Shown: positions 1 through 10,699 of the stretch, piece after piece | How positions within the stretch are numbered: position 1 is the first letter of the stretch | Layout of the letters: each line of letters starts with the position of its first letter | NCBI GenBank assembly: GCA_018292915.2 | Contig: JACVVK020000439.1 | Span: 487,001 to 551,000 of the forward strand | Reading direction: 5' to 3' | Source: Batillaria attramentaria | Lineage: Eukaryota; Mollusca; Gastropoda; Batillariidae | Length of the DNA: 64,000 nt | Program-made: the position numbers and the translations under genes | Notes under the pieces: model-generated | The model's input: the letters and a program-made list of their open reading frames with translations, nothing else | Told to the model about the DNA's origin: nothing | Databases searched by the model: none

Positions 1-142
1 GAATATAATCCATAATAATAATACATGAGGCTGGGATAACAACACAAGTGAACATTCTGTGTGAGAGATAATCTATAATAATAATACAAGTGAAAGTGAA
101 ACGTCATGACAGCCGACTGCTAACTGATAAACTACCGATTAC

Positions 143-242
143 CTGCGCATGCTACTTGCGGCCGAGAGAGAGTTGTGTAATCGAGTCAGGGTCAGCATGT
201 TGGAGATGCCAGCCACACCGCGACCTTCATCTGACACCTGAT

Positions 243-301
<59 letters not shown>

Positions 302-3300
302 GTGACTATCAGCAACTCTAAAGTCAAAATTAATGTGTGTGCTGGGGGTTTAATGTTCATTTCCACCACATACAGGTAATATCAAGGATGGGGAAATGAA
401 GAAAAAACTAGTAATATTACTAATATTTAGCTCCAACCCGGGATTCGAACTTTCAACCAAAGCCCTGAAAATCCAACTCTGGTTATCCCAGCTCCCCGAG
501 CTGCAGAAGAAGAAAACAAAGCAAAAGGCAGGACATTTGTCTGATGTCGAGTAATCACCACTATACCCTGATGTCCAGTAATCACCACTACACCCTGATG
601 TCGAGTAATCACCACTATACCCTGATGTCCAGTAATCACCACTACACCCTGATGTCCGGTAATCACCACTATACCCTGATGTCCGGTAATCACCACTATA
701 CCCTGATGTCCAGTATTCACCACTACACCCTGATGTCCGGTAATCACCACTACACCCTGATGTCCGGTAATCACCACTACACCCTGATGTCCAGTATTCA
801 CCACTACACCCTGATGTCCAGTAATCACCACTACACCCTGATGTCCGGTAATCACCACTATACCCTGATGTCCAGTAATCACCACTACACCCTGATGTCC
901 GGTAATCACCACTATACCCTGATGTCCGGTAATCACCACTATACCCTGATGTCCGGTAATCACCACTATACCCTGATGTCCGGTAATCACCACTACACCC
1001 TGATGTCCGGTAATCACCACTACACCCTGATGTCCAGTAATCACCACTATACCCTGATGTCCGGTAATCACCACTATACCCTGAAAGCAGTAGATCCATC
1101 AAGCAGAAGTTCCGCTGTGGGCAGCTGTCGTGTTCCCAGCTTGTTTTTCAGTTTCTGGATCTGGATGTTGTTCAGTTTCCCGTCAGGTGCGCGTAGCTCC
1201 AGGTAAAACAATGACAGACCTCGTGTTCCCTATCAAACACACCATTCGGCAGCATTAAAAAGTATTACGATTGGGAAAGAAGTAAAACGGAAACCTGAGA
1301 AAGTAAATCGCAACTGGAGGCACGAAGTTATCTTCTACAAAATACAAGTTTACATGTATGACATTGACATACATTTGTTTGACTGATAAGCCAAAGTACG
1401 CAGCTGTCATACCTCGACGGTGTTCCCCTCCTTGTCAGCAATCCTAGCCAAGGTGAAGGTCATATCAGCATCTGTTGCTGAGGAAAACCATTTGTATCCA
1501 TAGAGCCGGTAGGTGCCGTCTGGCTGCTCGATGGCCACTGTCTCCGTTCCTCTGGCTGTAAAAAGGAACGACCATTTTCTAAAAATTGTCAATAAAAACT
1601 ATTTTCTGCAAAAGAACTGGCAAAGACACTACTATGACTGATATGTTTTGGTTTTTTAAGTTTTTTTCTCTATAGTGAAACAACTTCACAGGGTGGGACA
1701 GATTTCGCTGCACGCAGCAGCAAGTTCCCGTGATAAAAAGCAAGACTGTTTTTATTGACGGTGCGTGGGGGTGAACGGGTGGGTGATGATGGCGATGGTG
1801 CTTTCAACTTAACTAGTTTTCGGAGGTGCCGGGAAATATTTGAAACAAGCAACAGGTTTCTTACCAACATCGGAGCCACCCCGTTTTTTCCGTCATCCAC
1901 TGGCCTGACGTCCAGAAGACAGCTGGGTCACGAGAGGTCAGGTGACTAAATGCACGCTCAATCAGCCAAGGTGAAGACAACTGTATGGTCTGTAGCACGA
2001 AAAAAGAAGAAAAAAAAAAATTACACAAAATGAATGAATACAATTTGCTGGACATTTATTTGCTCCCTGTTAGTTTTTGTGTACTGTCACTTTTACTTCC
2101 TTCCTCTTCTTCTGGTAGACTAGGAGAGTCACGAACTGTGCCGCGTGACGCCACGTTCACTCCATGCAGGAGAGTCATGAACTGTGCACCGTGACGCCAC
2201 GTTCACTCCATGCAGGAGAGCCATGAACTGTGCCGCGTGACGCCACGTTCACTCCATGCAGGAGAGTCATGAACTGTGCTGCGTGACACCACGTTCACTC
2301 CATGCAGGAGAGCCATGAACTGTGCACCGTGACGCCACGTTCACTCCATGCAGGAGAGTCATGAACTGTGCCGCGTGACACCACGTTCACTCCATGCAGG
2401 AGAGCCATGAACTGTGCACCGTGACGCCACGTTCACTCCATGCAGGAGAGTCACGAACTGTGCCGCGTGACGCCACGTTCACTCCATGCAGGACAGCCAT
2501 GAACTGTGCCGCGTGACGCCACGTTCACTCCATGCAGGAGAGTCATGAACTGTGCCGCGTGACACCACGTTCACTCCATGCAGGAGAGCCATGAACTGTG
2601 CACCGTGACACCACGTTCACTCCATGCAGGAGAGCCATGAACTGTGCACCGTGACGCCACGTTCACTCCATGCAGGAGAGCCATGACCTGTGCCGCCACG
2701 TTCACTCCATGCAGGAGAGCCATGAACTGTGCACCGTGACGCCACGTTCACTCCATGCAGGCGAGCCATGACCTGTGCCGCGTGACGCCACGTTCACTCG
2801 ATGCAGGAGAGCCATGACCTGTGCCGCCACGTTCACTCCATGCAAGAGTCATGAACTGTGCCGCGTGACGCCACGTTCACTCCATGCCAGACTTAGACTA
2901 TGATCTGGGATCCTCCAGAGCTAAGTGAATTATCACCTCTATAATCTTGGCCGCTCCATCTGCCATGGCGAGGGGACAGCTGTAGAGACCGGAGGACGGG
3001 GCGTACAGGTAAAGCTTGGTAATCTGGTACAGACGACTGAAACAGAATCATGGCAATTACGTACAACACAATACAAACAACAAAGCTCGCAGCAACATCA
3101 ATATAGATCGACAGTAAACAGAGGAAAGGAATCAGAGCAGACAGTGATACAAATTCCAGCTGATCAGATCAGGTTATTATCGACGAATGCACCTCAGAAG
3201 ATCAGAAGTGGTAAGAAGTTTGAGAAGTACGATACATGAGCAAACCCCTGGCCAGTATTCCATAGACTGTATGCGAAGCAGAGGTATGCAAAGAGGCAGC

Positions 3301-4350
3301 GGCTGTGAATGGAACCTAAAAGAGTACGACAGGATCTGAGCGACAGGTTAAGAGTGACAGGATCTGAGTGACAGGTTCAGAGTGACAGGATCTGAGTGAC
3401 AGGATCTGAGCGTACAAAGGCAACATTGGAACAGTTACAAAGGTGAAAATGGGGAGACAACTGAGAGATGGAGTGGAGCATGAATGGAGTTTACTGGGCG
3501 CAGCGATATCTTATCTTGCTCGGAACTCAACTGATTATAGCTCATCTCTGTGCATGTAAAGACATACTGACATTTTCAGGACATCTTGTGTGCTTTTACA
3601 ATAATATAATAAGGCAATATGGATGTAATACCTGCTCTCCCCATGGTTTCGCTCGTAAGCTAATGCTATCAGTCCTTCCTGAGCGGCGATGTCATGCATG
3701 TCCCTCCAGGCGGTGCTGGTGATAAGTCGATCGACACGCTGTCCCCATGCGTCAGTCTGCTCCACAGTTGGTGATTCCCGCTCACATCGCAGATGAAGGT
3801 CGTACATGTCGGTCGCCACACGTTGCCCAAACCTTTCCAAGTCGGCTTCAATCTCTGCCAGATACTGTTGGATTCAAACATGTACTAATTAATGCAGCAT
3901 TTCTGTTTCTGGATTTATAATCGCAAGGACCACAGGCTACGGAATCCTCATTCAAAAGCAAGAAACAGATAAAAGGTTAACGCTTATCTTTATCTTGCCC
4001 CAACCCCCTCGCCCCTCCCCCCACCCCTTCCCACACACAGACACACACATGTAGCACAGTGAAAAACGAACCTGTTCGGGAACGTGCCGCTTAAGAAAGG
4101 AACGGAGAAGCGTGTCCTGCGTGTACTGGTTTCCTAACTGGGGTGGTTCCTGCACGAAATTCCCGACTCGGGCTCTCGCGAAAGGGATACTGTTGCGTAA
4201 CCAGAGGCCTGGATTTTGCATCTCCCCAACTTCGGCATCGAGAGCTTCGGAAGATGAGAGGACGTTAGCTGGCGCTGACGTAGACTTCTTGTTACCGCTA
4301 TAGCGCCGTAAAATGTTCATTGAACGTGCTGCAAGAGAAGAGCGGAACAT
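143..4350 (-). CDS. Acyl-CoA dehydrogenase, AidB/ACDH-11-like, probably mitochondrial; 5' seven exons, 3' end outside window
   Basis: Seven exons join in consistent phase on the minus strand: 4350-4072 (ATG), 3864-3632, 3036-2937, 1989-1865, 1555-1413, 1229-1080 and 237-143. Together they give about 374 residues, the N-terminal and central parts of an acyl-CoA dehydrogenase of the AidB/ACDH-11 branch. Seen directly: a basic, Arg/Ser-rich N-terminus resembling a mitochondrial presequence; then NQYTQD, LERFGQRVATD, YAPSSGLYSCPLAM, TSGQWMTEK, YGYKWFSSATDADM, KNKLGTRQLPTAEL and SNMLTLTRLHNSLSAASSMRR-type blocks, each recalling this family in order. Known for the family: FAD-dependent oxidation or binding of fatty acyl-CoA; the nematode ACDH-11 affects lipid desaturation. 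Oddity: exon 4 has one extra nucleotide between MTEK and GGSDV, next to a run of six A (plus-strand T run 1884-1889). This is either an assembly error or an inactivating mutation. Exon 7 ends in phase 2, so more exons lie left of position 1. The family call is firm; the substrate is inferred. Confidence 0.86.
243..298. repeat. (CA)n microsatellite in ACDH intron 6
   Basis: About 28 uninterrupted CA units end 5 bases before the exon 7 acceptor on the minus strand, so the repeat forms part of the polypyrimidine (GT-rich) approach to that splice site. Confidence 0.95.
341..497 (-). mobile_element. tRNA-derived SINE, old degenerate copy
   Basis: Read on the minus strand it keeps the SINE order: a GGGGAGC-type start, the box B-like core GTTCGAATCCCGG (degenerate here), and a GATATTA...GTGG...TTAAAC tail. 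It lacks many consensus positions compared with the copies at 15.6 or 34.4 kb. It lies inside ACDH intron 6. Confidence 0.7.
544..1083. repeat. 27-bp minisatellite, 20 copies, carrying the exon 6 splice donor
   Basis: Exactly 20 units of 27 bp; each contains AATCACCACTA and ends ACCCTG. Units differ at a few positions (T/C, G/A). Both strands stay open because 27 is a multiple of 3, giving nine-residue peptide repeats that are not coding. On the minus strand each unit contains CAGGGTATAG or CAGGGTGTAG, the same string that forms the donor of ACDH exon 6 at 1080. Confidence 0.95.
1668..1755 (-). mobile_element. Fragment of repeat family R1 (terminal part)
   Basis: TCTCTATAGTGAAACAACTT followed by a degenerate version of the GGGACAGATTT...GCAGCAGCAAGTT segment matches the hairpin end of the R1 copies at 27.4, 47.7 and 58.8 kb. 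It sits in ACDH intron 4. Confidence 0.7.
2123..2887. repeat. 46-bp minisatellite, about 17 copies
   Basis: The unit includes GACGCCACGTTCACTCCATG and GAGAGTCATGAACTGTG. Two units are shortened by loss of the CGCGTGA part. The array fills most of ACDH intron 3. Confidence 0.93.
3329..3412. repeat. Short tandem repeat, about 17-bp unit
   Basis: Alternating GACAGGATCTGAGTGACAG and GACAGGTTAAGAGTGACAG-type units, in ACDH intron 2. Confidence 0.75.
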
Positions 4351-4582
4351 TGTTGCAGACTACTGGCTACGAGCGTTGTCTTTTTCTGCCCCTTTTCGGA
4401 CAAAGTCCACACCGACAGAGACAAAAACATCATACAAAGGGAAACCACTCGATTTCGAGTTAGCGATTTCATTGGTAGTCTCCCCTCAATACATCTCCGC
4501 GCAAGAAAGCATTACCTGAGTCGAAATAGTCACTCCGGCGGCTAACTGGTCGCCAAGGAGAGGTCGGTTACCGTGCACTCCC

Positions 4583-5075
4583 CCGGCGACTCTATTAGAC
4601 CAGTTTAAAAACGAACCTTGGGGTGTGCTGAACACATTAGATCATTGTTCCCATAAATCGGCGGCAGGGTTGCACCAACAGTTACAGCCCCTTACGTGAG
4701 CCGAGGGTACCCTCTGCGCGCACTCAGTAACCACACGGGCTATAATGATAATGCATTGACGAGCAGTGATTTCAGTCACCCACAAAGTGTCCTATATTTC
4801 ACAATGTAAATAAGACCATGCATAACTGTGTTTATAGACGTCTCTTGTCTGAAATAAAACAAACAAAAACAAAATGCAGCCGGATACTGCTTCACTGTGA
4901 CACGGGGTTGACTTACAGTACGTCAGCCGGCCGGCTTAGTCACAGTGTTCCAGCCGGCAGTGGGGAAGGTTCTGAATAGAAGCAGACAATGCCCTGTTCT
5001 CTTTTCTTAAATGAAACGCGTCATATGTCAGCACCTCTTTGTCTCCTATACCGTAAGTGGGGTATCACATCCGCC
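4583..5075. repeat. Repeat R4, left member of a fold-back cluster
   Basis: Contains GCGACTCTATTAGACC, ACACATTAGATCAT, TGTTCCCATAAATC and AACAGTTACAGCCC. The first part recurs directly at 6600-6720. The part with GCAGCCGGATACTGCTT recurs inverted at about 7320-7577. CAGCACCTCTTTGTCTCC recurs inverted at 6826-6866. No gene was seen here; it is upstream of the ACDH start. Confidence 0.7.
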
Positions 5076-5084
5076 ACGCTCAGT

Positions 5085-5446
5085 CCTTGGCAACATTCAA
5101 AGCTAAATTGAAAACGCACCTCTTCTCCTCCCAGTAATTCAACCCAGCTTTTTATTGTCTTGTACACTCTGTGTGTGTGTGTGTGTGTAAGATGGTTTAT
5201 TTGGGTTGGGCTCCCCACATCCTGTACGTGTCTGGGCAGGATGCTGGGGTCCCCGCTCTCTTACTGCCATGGTCTCTGTTGCCTGCAGGGAGACAATGCG
5301 GGGTTTTTTATTTTATCAGTCTTTATTTTCGCGGGTTGTTGCTGCCCCCCCCCGGCCCCCCCCCCCCCGTTATATTGTAAAGCGCCTAGAGCCAGCCCCT
5401 GGGTTAGGCGCGTTAAAAATCTCCACTATTATTATTATTATTATGG
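5085..5446 (+). mobile_element. LINE 3' end (CR1/L2-like), truncated
   Basis: The end of a reverse-transcriptase frame reading FKAKLKTHLFSSQ-stop is followed by a non-coding tail with TAAAGCGCCTAGAGCC and AAATCTCCACTATTATTATT. Both are typical of CR1/L2-like LINE 3' ends in invertebrates. (GT)n and poly-C tracts lie in between. Confidence 0.7.
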
Positions 5447-5678
5447 TGGTTATATCAAGCTTGACTTTGTGATCATGCTGCAATGTGTCAGTCTTGGGTC
5501 ACAATAGTATGAGATTTCAGTAACCTGACCTCCTACCCCCCCCCCTCCCCCAATTGTCAACTGATTACAAGAAATCTCTTGTGGATTATCCCAAGCAATG
5601 TTTTGCCAGTAAAACTACTATCAATGAACACGTTTTCAGAGAAAGTGTTAAGATCTACCACTGAGAACCATGTGGAGA

Positions 5679-6120
5679 ACGTCAGGTAGAGTACATTAAA
5701 AACAACGTCAGGTAGAGTACATAAAAAACAACGTCAGGTAGAGTACATTAAAAACAACGTCAGGTAGAGTACATTAAAAACAACGTCAGGTAGAGTACAT
5801 TAAAAACAACGTCAGGTAGAGTACATTAAAAACAACGTCAGGTAGAGTACATTAAAAACAACGTCAGGTAGAGTACATTAACAACAACGTCAGGTAGAGT
5901 ACATTAAAAACAACGTCAGGTAGAGTACATTAAAAACAACGTCAGGTAGAGTACATTAAAAACAACGTCAGGTAGAGTACATTAAAAACAACGTCAGGTA
6001 GAGTACATTAAAAACAACGTCAGGTAGAGTACATTAAAAACAACGTCAGGTAGAGTACATTAAAAACAACGTCAGGTAGAGTACATTAAAAACAACGTCA
6101 GGTAGAGTACATTAAAAACA
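5679..6120. repeat. 26-bp minisatellite, 17 copies
   Basis: The unit contains ACGTCAGGTAGAGTACATTA followed by an A-rich spacer. The array is nearly homogeneous (one ATAA, one AACA variant), which suggests recent expansion. Confidence 0.95.
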
Positions 6121-6289
6121 ACCAATAAAGACAATATCGTTGTTTCAAATCGTGATAAATTCACACAGAACTCCTCTTTTCTGTTTTCTGAAATCAAAAT
6201 AATATGTTATAGACCTGTCGGCATTTCTTTATCTCAGAGAACCCAGGCGGGGTATGTTGGTTATTACAAACTGAACCTGGTTATTTGAT

Positions 6290-6866
6290 CATAGCGGTGC
6301 TGCAATGTGTCTCAGCGTCACAGTAACCGATTTAAGCTCCCCCCCCCCCCCCCCCCATGTTGAATTACAAGACATGTCTGTAATGGTAACCCCAAGCGAT
6401 GTTTTGCCACTAGAACTACTACAAATCAACATGTCTTTAGAGAAAATAACATTATGCACCAGAAAAAAAGGAAAAAGTCGGATATGGTGCATAAAACTTT
6501 CACATCATGGTTAATTGCGTTGTTTCAAGTCTTAATAGAATCAGGACATTTTTTCCCCATTTAGTCTACAAGGTAAAGCAGGTTACCTGGAACCTGGCCC
6601 CAGCGACTCTATTAGACCGGTCTAAATATCAACCTTAGGGTGTGCTAAACACATTAGATCATCAGTTGTTCCCATAAATCCGTTGGCTTGGACCAACAGT
6701 TACAGCCCTTAACGTATATGCCCCCCCCCCCCCCCCCCCCCGCAATTTGGGGGTTGGGAAATTAAATCTGATATTGTGACACTAAGACACATTGCAGCAT
6801 CACAGAGTCAAGTTTGAAATAACCACCATACCCCACTTACGGTATAGGAGACAAAGAGGTGCTGAC
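6290..6866. repeat. Repeat R4, middle member, with two poly-C tracts
   Basis: 6290-6430 repeats 5470-5620 (shared CAAGC(G/A)ATGTTTTGCCA). 6600-6720 repeats 4583-4700. 6826-6866 is the inverse of 5029-5070. Poly-C runs occur at about 6340-6356 and 6721-6740. Confidence 0.65.
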
Positions 6867-7319
6867 AGACACGAAGTGTTTGATTTAGGAAAAGTGTAGT
6901 CGTTTCGCGCCCCGGCGACTGACTACAACAAAGTTACCATGTTGCTATTGTCAGGGTGTGGTGTATGGCGGATGAGGCGGTGCAAAGCATCCCATGCAAT
7001 CAATCAACCATCCACGCATACTCACGCACTTTCACCATGCAGGAGCCGAATACAAACGATCACATGCAATTACCAGTCAGGAGAAATGAAGGTTTAGTTC
7101 CAGGATGCTGAAGCTTACTCCATTGTCACACACACAAGCACACACACACATGCACTCGCTCATCCATTCGCCGTTCTCTCGCACATTCTCACGTCATTCA
7201 TTGTCGTGGTCACCGTATCATGGTGACCATGAGCCATTGACGACAACAAAAGAGAACAGGGTATTAACTGCTTCTATTCATGACCTTCCCCACTGGTGGA
7301 ACACTAGACTTACGTAAGT

Positions 7320-7577
7320 CAACACTGTGAAAGCAGTATCCGGCTGTATTTCGTTTCTGTTTGTTTTATTTCACACGAGAGACGCTTATAAACACTGCCA
7401 TGGATGGTTTGATCAATATTGTTAAATAGAAGACAATTTGTTTTGAGTGATTGAAATTACGTGTTTGTCAATTGCAGTCTGTTGCTTGTTCGTCTTCAGT
7501 GCGTAGTGGGGTCATATACGTTAAGGGCTGTAACTGTTGGTGCAAGCCAACGGATTTATGGGAACAATGATCTAATG
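7320..7577. repeat. Repeat R4, right inverted arm
   Basis: Reverse complement of 4640-4910: AGCAGTATCCGGCTG, GAGACGCTTATAAACAC and GGGCTGTAACTGTTGGTGCA are all found inverted in the left member. Confidence 0.65.
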
Positions 7578-7682
7578 AGAATATAGAGAAACAACTTAAA
7601 AACGATTTAATCATGAAGACCCAACGAGGAAATTTGCTCAAACTACCGACTATCTACTACTCGGTGTCCTCTGTCTGATTAG

Positions 7683-7845
7683 GTCTTGACAACATCCACC
7701 TCCTGACGTCCTCCCAAAACTACAGTCTCCGTGTGGACCTGCAGGATTGGGACTGCAGTAAGGCGTACGCTGAGTACAGGGACTTCAGTATCAGTGGACC
7801 TGACGACTTGTACCGTCTGCACATCAGTGGCTATAGTGGCAATGC

Positions 7846-7929
<84 letters not shown>

Positions 7930-8544
7930 CAAAGTTTATCTTGCCGTACATCTGTGTATTGTGGTTGTACAGAAGATATAAGCACGAAATCCCACGACGT
8001 ATTCAAACCTCCCATTTTGTAAAACTGGTGTACACATGAGACGATTTGTGAAAAAAAAAAAAAAAAAAAAACTGAATGGTAAACAACGACCAAATGTGAA
8101 ATATTTTATGGTTGTGTTTGTCAGTTTGCTTTTGAGTGTTTTGAAATACTTCCGCTTATGACTCACGGTCATTCAGTGTACTTCCTAGAGAGAGAGAGAG
8201 AGAGAGTGAGTGAGTGAGAGAGAGAGAGAGATCCTCTACCGAAAGACGTACTAACTGTCATTACTTGTGTTGATCAGGTGACTCTATGATCGGTACGATC
8301 CGTTCCCATAACCTGAACAACATGCAGTTCTCCACGCCGGACCAGGACCATGACAAGTGGAGGAAACACTGAACTGTGCCCTGAATTATCAAGGCGGTTG
8401 GTGGTACAATCGCAGTGCCCCCCCCCCCCCTCCTCAACCGTCCGTCGGCACATAAAGAACGACGTCAGGGCCAACAGGTGGTATGCCTGGAAATACGTCC
8501 GGTCCGTGAAACACGTGGAGATGAAGATCCGACCCCGGACATGA
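7683..8544 (+). pseudogene. Fibrinogen-related domain, last two exons, frameshifted
   Basis: Exon 7683-7847 (acceptor CTGATTAG, donor GTGTGT) and exon 8278-8544 join in phase 1. They encode the C-terminal half of a fibrinogen-like (FReD) domain: LDNIHLLTSS, LRVDLQDWD, FSISGPDDLYRLHISGYSGNAG, then GDSM, QFSTPDQDHDKW (the acidic calcium-site segment), NCALNYQGGWWYNRS, and VEMKIRPRT before TGA at 8542-8544. Known for the family: carbohydrate or pathogen recognition in ficolins, techylectins and snail FREPs. Two defects are visible: a reading-frame break at 8370 (TGA in frame; the domain continues in another frame from 8372) and a poly-C tract near 8417-8430 where the NLN segment should be, with a further frame change. 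No exon for the conserved N-terminal half was found between the ACDH start and 7683. It is therefore a partial gene copy or a misassembled one. Domain identity is firm; pseudogene status is inferred. Confidence 0.8.
7846..7928. repeat. (GT)n microsatellite at the FReD intron donor
   Basis: About 40 GT units start at the splice donor of the first FReD exon, so the donor is the first repeat unit. Confidence 0.95.
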
Positions 8545-8554
8545 ATGATGATCT

Positions 8555-10500
8555 GTTACGTGTACTTTCTGATGGTCGTACCGCGGACAGTGCGTGTTTC
8601 TCATGGTCGTACCGCGGACAGTGTGTGTTTCTGTTACGTGTACTTTCTGATGGTCGTACCGCGGACAGTGTGTGTTTCTGTTACGTGTACTTTCTGCTGG
8701 TCGTACCGCGGACAGTGTGTGTTTCTGTTACGTGTACTTTCTGATGGTCGTACCGCGGACAGTGTGTGTTTCTGTTACGTGTACTTTCTGCTGGTCGTAC
8801 CGCGGACAGTGTGTGTTTCTGTTACGTGTACTTTCTGCTGGTCGTACCGCGGACAGTGTGTGTTTCTGTTACGTGTACTTTCTGCTGGTCGTACCGCGGA
8901 CAGTGTGTGTTTCTGTTACGTGTACTTTCTGCTGGTCGTACCGCGGACAGTGTGTGTTTCTGTTACGTGTACTTTCTGATGGTCGTACCGCGGACAGTGT
9001 GTGTTTCTGTTACGTGTACTTTCTGATGGTCGTACCGCGGACAGTGTGTGTTTCTGATGGTCGTACCGCGGACAGTGTGTGTTTCTGATGGTCGTACCGC
9101 GGACAGTGTGTGTTTCTGATGGTCGTACCGCGGACAGTGCGTGTTTCTGATGGTCGTACCGCGGACAGTGTGTGTTTCTGTTACGTGTACTTTCTGCTGG
9201 TCGTACCGCGGACAGTGTGTGTTTCTGTTACGTGTACTTTCTGCTGGTCGTACCGCGGACAGTGTGTGTTTCTGTTACGTGTACTTTCTGATGGTCGTAC
9301 CGCGGACAGTGTGTGTTTCTGTTACGTGTACTTTCTGCTGGTCGTACCGCGGACAGTGTGTGTTTCTGTTACGTGTACTTTCTGCTGGTCGTACCGCGGA
9401 CAGTGTGTGTTTCTGTTACGTGTACTTTCTGCTGGTCGTACCACGGACAGTGTGTGTTTCTGTTACGTGTACTTTCTGATGGTCGTACCGCGGACAGTGT
9501 GTGTTTCTGATGGTCGTACCGCGGACAGTGTGTGTTTCTGATGGTCGTACCGCGGACAGTGTGTGTTTCTGATGGTCGTACCGCGGACAGTGTGTGTTTC
9601 TGATGGTCGTACCGCGGACAGTGCGTGTTTCTGATGGTCGTACCGCGGACAGTGTGTGTTTCTGATGGTCGTACCGCGGACAGTGTGTGTTTCTGATGGT
9701 CGTACCGCGGACAGTGTGTGTTTCTGATGGTCGTACCGCGGACAGTGTGTGTTTCTGATGGTCGTACCGCGGACAGTGCGTGTTTCTGATGGTCGTACCG
9801 CGGACAGTGCGTGTTTCTGATGGTCGTACCGCGGACAGTGTGTGTTTCTGATGGTCGTACCGCGGACAGTGTGTGTTTCTGATGGACGTACCGCGGACAG
9901 TGCGTGTTTCTGATGGTCGTACCGCGGACAGTGTGTGTTTCTGATGGTCGTACCGCGGACAGTGTGTGTTTCTGATGGTCGTACCGCGGACAGTGTGTGT
10001 TTCTGATGGTCGTACCGCGGACAGTGTGTGTTTCTGATGGTCGTACCGCGGACAGTGCGTGTTTCTGATGGTCGTACCGCGGACAGTGCGTGTTTCTGAT
10101 GGTCGTACCGCGGACAGTGCGTGTTTCTCATGGTCGTACCGCGGACAGTGTGTGTTTCTGATGGTCGTACCGCGGACAGTGTGTGTTTCTGATGGTCGTA
10201 CCGCGGACAGTGTGTGTTTCTGATGGTCGTACCGCGGACAGTGTGTGTTTCTGATGGTCGTACCGCGGACAGTGTGTGTTTCTGATGGTCGTACCGCGGA
10301 CAGTGTGTGTTTCTGATGGTCGTACCGCGGACAGTGTGTGTTTCTGATGGTCGTACCGCGGACAGTGTGTGTTTCTGATGGTCGTACCGCGGACAGTGCG
10401 TGTTTCTGATGGTCGTACCGCGGACAGTGTGTGTTTCTGATGGTCGTACCGCGGACAGTGTGTGTTTCTGATGGTCGTACCGCGGACAGTTTGTGTTTCT
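8555..10500. repeat. Two-level minisatellite of 47-bp and 31-bp units
   Basis: The 31-bp unit contains GATGGTCGTACCGCGGACAG. The 47-bp unit is the same sequence preceded by GTTACGTGTACTTTCT. The order is one 47, one 31, nine 47, four 31, seven 47, thirty-two 31: 17 x 47 + 37 x 31 = 1946 bp, exactly the interval. Minus-strand frames of up to 381 codons arise because 31 is not a multiple of 3 and the unit lacks stops; they are not genes. The array lies where the FReD gene's 3' UTR would be. Confidence 0.96.
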
Positions 10501-10569
10501 GTACACAGACCAAACATCTAGTAACTCGTTTTTCACTGTTTACAAACAGAGAAACTTGCAATGTTCTGA

Positions 10570-10575
10570 AATAAA
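10570..10575 (+). terminator. Possible polyadenylation signal AATAAA
   Basis: AATAAA lies 70 bases after the minisatellite, on the strand of the FReD exons. It could end a transcript that runs through the array. No supporting GT-rich element is distinguishable from the nearby (GT)n. Confidence 0.25.
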
Positions 10576-10599
10576 TTGACGCAATCTCCCTTACGAGTT

Positions 10600-10650
10600 T
10601 GGGGGGGGGGGGGGGTCAGCATGTGTGTGTGTGTGTGTGTGTGTGTGTGG
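10600..10650. repeat. Poly-G and (GT)n tract
   Basis: A G run is followed by about 14 GT units. Confidence 0.85.
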
Positions 10651-10699
10651 ACGGTTGTCATATCACGCTGTCACTGTCCAGGTGTGGAAGTGATGTGCT

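Noticed and set aside
350..1206. Nine-residue peptide-repeat frames on both strands
   Set aside because: Both strands are open only because the 27-bp unit lacks stops; it overlaps real ACDH exon 6 at one end.
8555..10500. CRISPR-like array
   Set aside because: No unique spacers; units are contiguous tandem repeats in an animal genome.
9416..10561. Minus-strand open frames of 357-381 codons encoding a 31-residue repeat
   Set aside because: They are a by-product of the 31-bp array, which is open in all three minus frames; no start context, splice sites or family.
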